DNA of 8,294 nt, from the NCBI GenBank assembly GCA_013336035.1, contig JAAXUL010000312.1, forward strand, positions 1 to 8,294, in the 5' to 3' direction. The notes beneath the pieces are model-generated. The model saw nothing but the letters and a program-made list of their open reading frames with translations. It searched no databases and was not told where the DNA came from. Below, one piece after another: positions 4,793 through 8,294 of the stretch (positions within the stretch are counted from its first letter, which is position 1; each line of letters begins with the position of its first letter). The position numbers and the translations under genes were made by a program. The DNA is from Chloroflexales bacterium. GTDB taxonomy: Bacteria; Chloroflexota; Chloroflexia; Chloroflexales; Chloroflexaceae.

Positions 4793-5779
4793 TCAGGACA
4801 CGCGCGCGCGGCGCAGCAGCGAGTGGGCCAGGCTGAAGCGGTAGAACGTGCCGGCCGGGTCGGCCAGGGTGTCGACCACCGCGGCGATCTCGTGCTCGAG
4901 CTCGGCCTCCTCGAGGCCGGGCTGGCCGGCGGCGATCACCGAGGCGATGGCCGAGAGCATGCGCGCCCCCTGGTCCTGGCCGTCGAGGGGGCCGTAGCAG
5001 CCCTCGCAGCGCATGCCGACCTGGGGGCAGAGGGCGCCGCAGCCAGCGCGGGTGGCGGGGCCCATGCAGACGAGGCCCTGCTCGAGCAGGCAGACCCCGG
5101 GCTCGGGCACGATCTCGTAGGGCCGGTGGAAGCGCGTGATCTGCTTGACGTTCTTGGCCAGGCCGCACTCTTCGCAGAGGGCCACATTGCCGGCGCCGAG
5201 CACCGTGCCGCCGGGGGCGGGCAGGGGGGCGCCGCTGATGATCGCGGCGATCACGGCCGAGATCTGGTGGGCCTCGGGCGGGCAGCCGGGTACGACGTAG
5301 TCCACCGGCACGACCTGGCCGAGGGTGCGCACGGTCTCGTAGAGCACGGGGATGCGGATCTCGCCCTCGGGCACCTGGGTGACGAGCTGAGGGGTCTGGC
5401 CGCGCGTCTCGTCGGCGGTCGGGCAGTCGGCGTAGGCGGCGCGCATAGTGGCGCTATTCGTCGTGAGGTTGGCCAGCCCCGGCACGCAGCCCTCGTAGGC
5501 GCACGAGCCGAAGGCGACCAGGGTCTTCGACTTGCGCCGCAGCAGGTGGGCCAGCTCCTCGTTCTCCGAGTTGCGGATGGCGCCGTTGAACAGGCAAAGG
5601 TCAATGTAGCCGTCGGGGTAGCCCTCGACGTCGTGATACTTGAAGTCGGCCACGCAGGGCCAGAAGACCACGTCGAAGGCCGCGTCGACATCCAGTATCT
5701 GGACGCCGATGTTGAGCAGCGAGATCTCGCAGCCCCCGCAGGCGGCGGCCCAGTACATCGCGAAGGTGGGCTTGGCCAT
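4793..5779 (-). CDS. mvhG: [NiFe] hydrogenase small subunit (MvhG-like)
   Basis: This subunit carries the Fe-S wire between the NiFe site of MvhA and MvhD. The 328-aa protein has the proximal-cluster set typical of hydrogenase small subunits and their Complex I relatives: CGGCE (C14, C17), GSCAYEGC (C93) and VPGCPP (C166). Beyond these, eight more cysteines occur in the C-terminal half: C202, C205, C230, C238, C247, C251, C258 and C261. They are enough for two further [4Fe-4S] clusters, as in MvhG. There is no Tat signal peptide, so the enzyme is cytoplasmic, unlike group 1 uptake hydrogenases. The C-terminal extension (about 265-328) is helical and lacks motifs. The ATG at 5779 has GGGAGGA about 5 nt upstream. 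It lies 10 nt after mvhD. Some annotations would call it F420-non-reducing hydrogenase small subunit; nothing here indicates F420 use. Confidence 0.95.
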   Translation of the reverse strand: MAKPTFAMYWAAACGGCEISLLNIGVQILDVDAAFDVVFWPCVADFKYHDVEGYPDGYIDLCLFNGAIRNSENEELAHLLRRKSKTLVAFGSCAYEGCVPGLANLTTNSATMRAAYADCPTADETRGQTPQLVTQVPEGEIRIPVLYETVRTLGQVVPVDYVVPGCPPEAHQISAVIAAIISGAPLPAPGGTVLGAGNVALCEECGLAKNVKQITRFHRPYEIVPEPGVCLLEQGLVCMGPATRAGCGALCPQVGMRCEGCYGPLDGQDQGARMLSAIASVIAAGQPGLEEAELEHEIAAVVDTLADPAGTFYRFSLAHSLLRRARVS

Positions 5780-5789
5780 ACATTCCTCC

Positions 5790-6263
5790 CTACCCGACCT
5801 CAGTCTCCTCGAGCTTTGGGGCGGCGGGCGCGGGCAGATCGCCGAGGACGGTCTCGCGCCAGCGCAGGGGGCCGAGGGCGCGCAGCTCGGCGGTCATGCG
5901 GTCGACGGCCTCGGCGAGCTGCTTGCCCTCGGAGGCGGCGGCCCAGACGAGCTGCACGCGCTGGTCCTCGACGCCAAACTGGCGCAGCATGGCCCTGAGC
6001 AGGGTGAAGCGGCGCAGGGCCTTGATGTTGCCCTCGACGTAGTGGCACTCGCCGGGGTGGCAGCCGGCGATCATCACGCCGTCGGCGCCCTCGCGCAGCG
6101 CCTTGAGCACGAACTCGGGCTCGATGCGCGCCGTGCACATCACGCGGATGGGGCGCATGGTCGGCGCGTAGTGGATGCGCGCCGTGCCGGCGAGGTCGGC
6201 GGCCCTGTAGGAGCACCAGTTACAGAGGAAGCCGACGATGATAGGCTGGTACCCATTGTCCAT
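5790..6263 (-). CDS. mvhD: Hydrogenase-associated iron-sulfur subunit MvhD
   Basis: MvhD is the small [2Fe-2S] protein that passes electrons from the hydrogenase (MvhG) to HdrA. The 157-aa product has the full family signature: FLCNWCSYRAADLAG (C14, C17), MCTARIEPEFVLKAL (C43) and GADGVMIAGCHPGECHY (C68, C73), followed by the helical segment with RRFTLLRAMLRQFGVEDQRVQLVWAAASEGKQ. Its length is slightly above the usual 130-150 aa because of a Pro/Ala-rich, acidic tail (about 140-157). It is a stand-alone gene; in some organisms it is fused to HdrA. The ATG at 6263 has GAGGAGGGA about 5 nt upstream and follows the hdrA stop by 12 nt. This linker is what ties the hydrogenase to the Hdr-type flavoprotein, so its presence supports a real Mvh-HdrA electron route. 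Confidence 0.96.
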   Translation of the reverse strand: MDNGYQPIIVGFLCNWCSYRAADLAGTARIHYAPTMRPIRVMCTARIEPEFVLKALREGADGVMIAGCHPGECHYVEGNIKALRRFTLLRAMLRQFGVEDQRVQLVWAAASEGKQLAEAVDRMTAELRALGPLRWRETVLGDLPAPAAPKLEETEVG

Positions 6264-6275
6264 GGTGATCCCTCC

Positions 6276-8285
6276 TCAGGCCGGCTCTAGCCAGAGCACC
6301 TCGGGCTGGCGGGTGTCCCACAGCAGGCCCTCGATCTGGGCGAGGACCTGGTCGCGGGTGAAGTGGGCGCCGCTGATCGCCGCGCTGGGGCAGGCCGCGA
6401 CGCAGGCGCCGCAGCCCTGGCAGAGGGCCGTGACCACCTCGGAGACTTTGCGGTCCTCGTGGAAGACGATCGCGTTGTAGGGACACATGGTGTTGCAGAT
6501 GCGGCAGCCCGAGCAGGCGGCGGCCTCGATCGAGGCGCGCACGGGCTCCATCTTGACGGTGCGCAGGCCGATCATGCCGGCGACGCGGGCCGCCGCCGCC
6601 GAGCCCTGGGCCACCGACTCGGGGATGGCCTTGGGGCCCTGGCAGGCCCCCGCGATCAGGATGCCCTCGGTCATGGTCACCACCGGGTCGAGCTTGGCGT
6701 GGCGCTCGGTGAACCAGCCGCTGAAGTCGCAGCCCAGCCCGAAGAGCGAGGCCACCTGGCGGGCGTCCTTGCGGGCCTCCATGCCGGCCATCAGGATGAC
6801 CATATCGACGGGGATGCGTCGCTGCTTGCCGATCAGCGTGTCCTCGACCTGGATGATCAGCTTGTGCTCCTCGCCGGGGCCGCGGGCCGCGTCGGTCACC
6901 TCGGCCACGCGCCCGCGCACGAAGTGGGCGCCCTCCTCGAGCACGCGGTGGTAGAACTCCTCGTAGTGCTTGCCCGAGGCGCGGATGTCGATGTAGAAGT
7001 TGTAGACCTCGGCCTCGGGCACGCGCTCGTGGACGAGGTGGGCGAACTTGAGGGCGGCCATGCAGCAGGCCCGCGAGCAGTACTCGTGGTACTTCTTGTC
7101 GCGCGAGCCGACACAGTGGACGATGCCGATGCTCTTTGGGGCGGTGACGCCGTCGCGCAGCACCACGTGGCCGTCGGTGGGGCCGGCGGCGTTGACCATG
7201 CGCTCGAACTCCATGCTGGTGAAGACGTTGGCCAGGCGCCCGTAGCCGTACTGGGGCACCCGCCGGGCGTCGAACTGCTCGTAGCCGGTGGCCAGGATGA
7301 TATTGCCGACCTCGAGCTGCACGACCTCATCCTTCTGGGTGAAGTCGATCGCGCTGGTCGGGCAGACCACCTGGCAGGCCCGGCACTTGCCGCGCAGGAA
7401 GTAGGTGCAGTGCTCGGGGTCGATCACCGGGTACTTGGGCACGGCCTGGGGGAAGTTGCGGTAGATAGCCTTGCGGTAGCCCAGGCCCACCTCGAAGCCC
7501 TCGTCGAGGATGCGCACCGGGCACTTCTCGACGCAGGTGCCGCAGCCGGTGCACAGCTCTTCGTTGAGGTAGCGGGCGCGCTTGCGCACGCGCACGCTGA
7601 AGTTGCCCACGTAGCCCTCGACGGCCTCGACTTCGCTCCAGGTAAGCATGGTGATGTTCGGGTGGTTGCCCACGTCGACCATCTTCGGCGTCAGGATGCA
7701 GGCGGCGCAGTCGAGGGTCGGGAAGGTCTTGTCGAGCTTGGCCATATGGCCGCCGATCGACGAGTCGCGCTCGACCAGGAAGACGTGGTGGCCGGCGTTG
7801 GCCAGCTCGAGGGCGGCGGTGAGGCCGGCGATGCCGCCGCCGACCACCAGGGTGTTCGGGTTGATGTCCACGTAGAGCGGGTCGAGGGGCTGCTGGAGCA
7901 CCACGCGCTCGACCGAGCCCTTGACCTGGGCCTTGGCCTTGGCCGTGGCGGCGGGCCGGTCGTCGGTGGCCCACGAGCCCAGCTCGCGGATGTTGGCCAT
8001 CTCGAGCAGGTAGGGGTTGAGCCCGGCGCGCTGGCAGGTGCCGCGGAAGGTCTTCTCGTGCATGTGCGGCGAGCAGGCGGCGACCACCACGCGGGTCAGC
8101 CCCAGCTCTTTAATATCCTGCTCGACCAGCTCTTGCCCCAGGCTCGAGCACATAAACTTGTAGTCGCGGGCGATGGCGACGTGCTCCTGCCCGCCGGCCC
8201 AGGCGGCGACATCCTCGACATCGACCGTCTTGGCGATATTGCTGCCGCAGTGGCAGACATACACGCCCACGCGCTCGTCGCTCAT
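6276..8285 (-). CDS. hdrA: HdrA-like FAD and iron-sulfur protein (heterodisulfide reductase subunit A family)
   Basis: HdrA is the flavin-based electron-bifurcating core of Mvh-Hdr complexes. The 669-aa length is normal for stand-alone HdrA. The N-terminal domain has VCHCGSN (C11, C13) and CSPHMHEKTFRGTC (C71, C84). The FAD-binding fold shows VVGGGIAGLTAALE (147-160) and GNIILATGYEQFD (327-339). Within the flavin region is a ferredoxin-like insert, C245/C248/C251/C255 and C293/C301/C304/C308, and a Cys set in HCVGSRDKKYHEYCSRACC (C391, C403, C407, C408). The C-terminus carries two classic [4Fe-4S] motifs, CSGCRICNTMCPYNAI (C591-C601) and CQGCGACVAACPSAAI (C622-C632). The ATG at 8285 is 9 bases from the window edge, with only GGAA as a possible ribosome binding site. 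It appears to be the first operon gene seen, so the promoter and any hdrB/hdrC lie outside. Whether it truly bifurcates cannot be told from sequence alone. Confidence 0.97.
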   Translation of the reverse strand: MSDERVGVYVCHCGSNIAKTVDVEDVAAWAGGQEHVAIARDYKFMCSSLGQELVEQDIKELGLTRVVVAACSPHMHEKTFRGTCQRAGLNPYLLEMANIRELGSWATDDRPAATAKAKAQVKGSVERVVLQQPLDPLYVDINPNTLVVGGGIAGLTAALELANAGHHVFLVERDSSIGGHMAKLDKTFPTLDCAACILTPKMVDVGNHPNITMLTWSEVEAVEGYVGNFSVRVRKRARYLNEELCTGCGTCVEKCPVRILDEGFEVGLGYRKAIYRNFPQAVPKYPVIDPEHCTYFLRGKCRACQVVCPTSAIDFTQKDEVVQLEVGNIILATGYEQFDARRVPQYGYGRLANVFTSMEFERMVNAAGPTDGHVVLRDGVTAPKSIGIVHCVGSRDKKYHEYCSRACCMAALKFAHLVHERVPEAEVYNFYIDIRASGKHYEEFYHRVLEEGAHFVRGRVAEVTDAARGPGEEHKLIIQVEDTLIGKQRRIPVDMVILMAGMEARKDARQVASLFGLGCDFSGWFTERHAKLDPVVTMTEGILIAGACQGPKAIPESVAQGSAAAARVAGMIGLRTVKMEPVRASIEAAACSGCRICNTMCPYNAIVFHEDRKVSEVVTALCQGCGACVAACPSAAISGAHFTRDQVLAQIEGLLWDTRQPEVLWLEPA

Positions 8286-8294
8286 GGCTGTTCC

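Noticed and set aside
4823..5998. Long open frame on the plus strand, antisense to mvhG and mvhD
   Set aside because: Same codon-bias artefact; the translation is repetitive and the opposite strand has full Cys-motif proteins.

Overview
The window is GC-rich (roughly two-thirds G+C by eye), and its coding regions favour G or C at third codon positions. It is bacterial chromosome. The tight gene packing, the GAGGAGG-type ribosome binding sites and the feel of the proteins suggest a filamentous Chloroflexota (Chloroflexia) relative. That taxonomic guess is inference; there is no rRNA or marker gene here to prove it.

Right two-thirds (minus strand, about 8285 down to 2185): a six-gene operon for a cytoplasmic group 3c-type [NiFe] hydrogenase coupled to an HdrA-type flavoprotein. 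In transcription order it is hdrA (FAD and many Fe-S clusters), mvhD ([2Fe-2S] electron linker), mvhG (hydrogenase small subunit), mvhA (NiFe large subunit), an M52-family maturation endopeptidase that would trim the MvhA C-terminus, and a small cyclic-nucleotide-binding-fold protein without a DNA-binding domain. Spacings are 10 to 12 nt or an overlap, except a 99-nt mvhG-mvhA gap that holds two inverted repeats. A perfect 10-bp hairpin follows the last gene. In the known Mvh-Hdr scheme, H2 is split at MvhA, electrons pass through MvhG and MvhD to the HdrA flavin, and there bifurcate to a low-potential acceptor such as ferredoxin and a high-potential acceptor. The usual HdrB/HdrC partner is not in the window. 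It could lie beyond the right edge, where the operon promoter also must be.

Middle (about 2145 to 1413, minus strand): two small unrecognised genes. One encodes a 103-aa, charged, probably helical protein with an excellent Shine-Dalgarno and an extended -10 promoter candidate. The other encodes a 60-aa Arg-rich protein preceded by a textbook sigma-70-like promoter (TTGACG, 17 nt, TAAGAT).

Left end (plus strand, 1 to 1362): the 3' part of an unrecognised gene with a hydrophobic segment, an unrecognised 109-aa gene, and sufE, the sulfur-acceptor protein of SUF Fe-S cluster assembly. These run in one direction and converge on the 60-aa gene. No RNA gene, CRISPR array, insertion sequence or phage gene was seen, and no gene-free stretch exceeds 300 bases.
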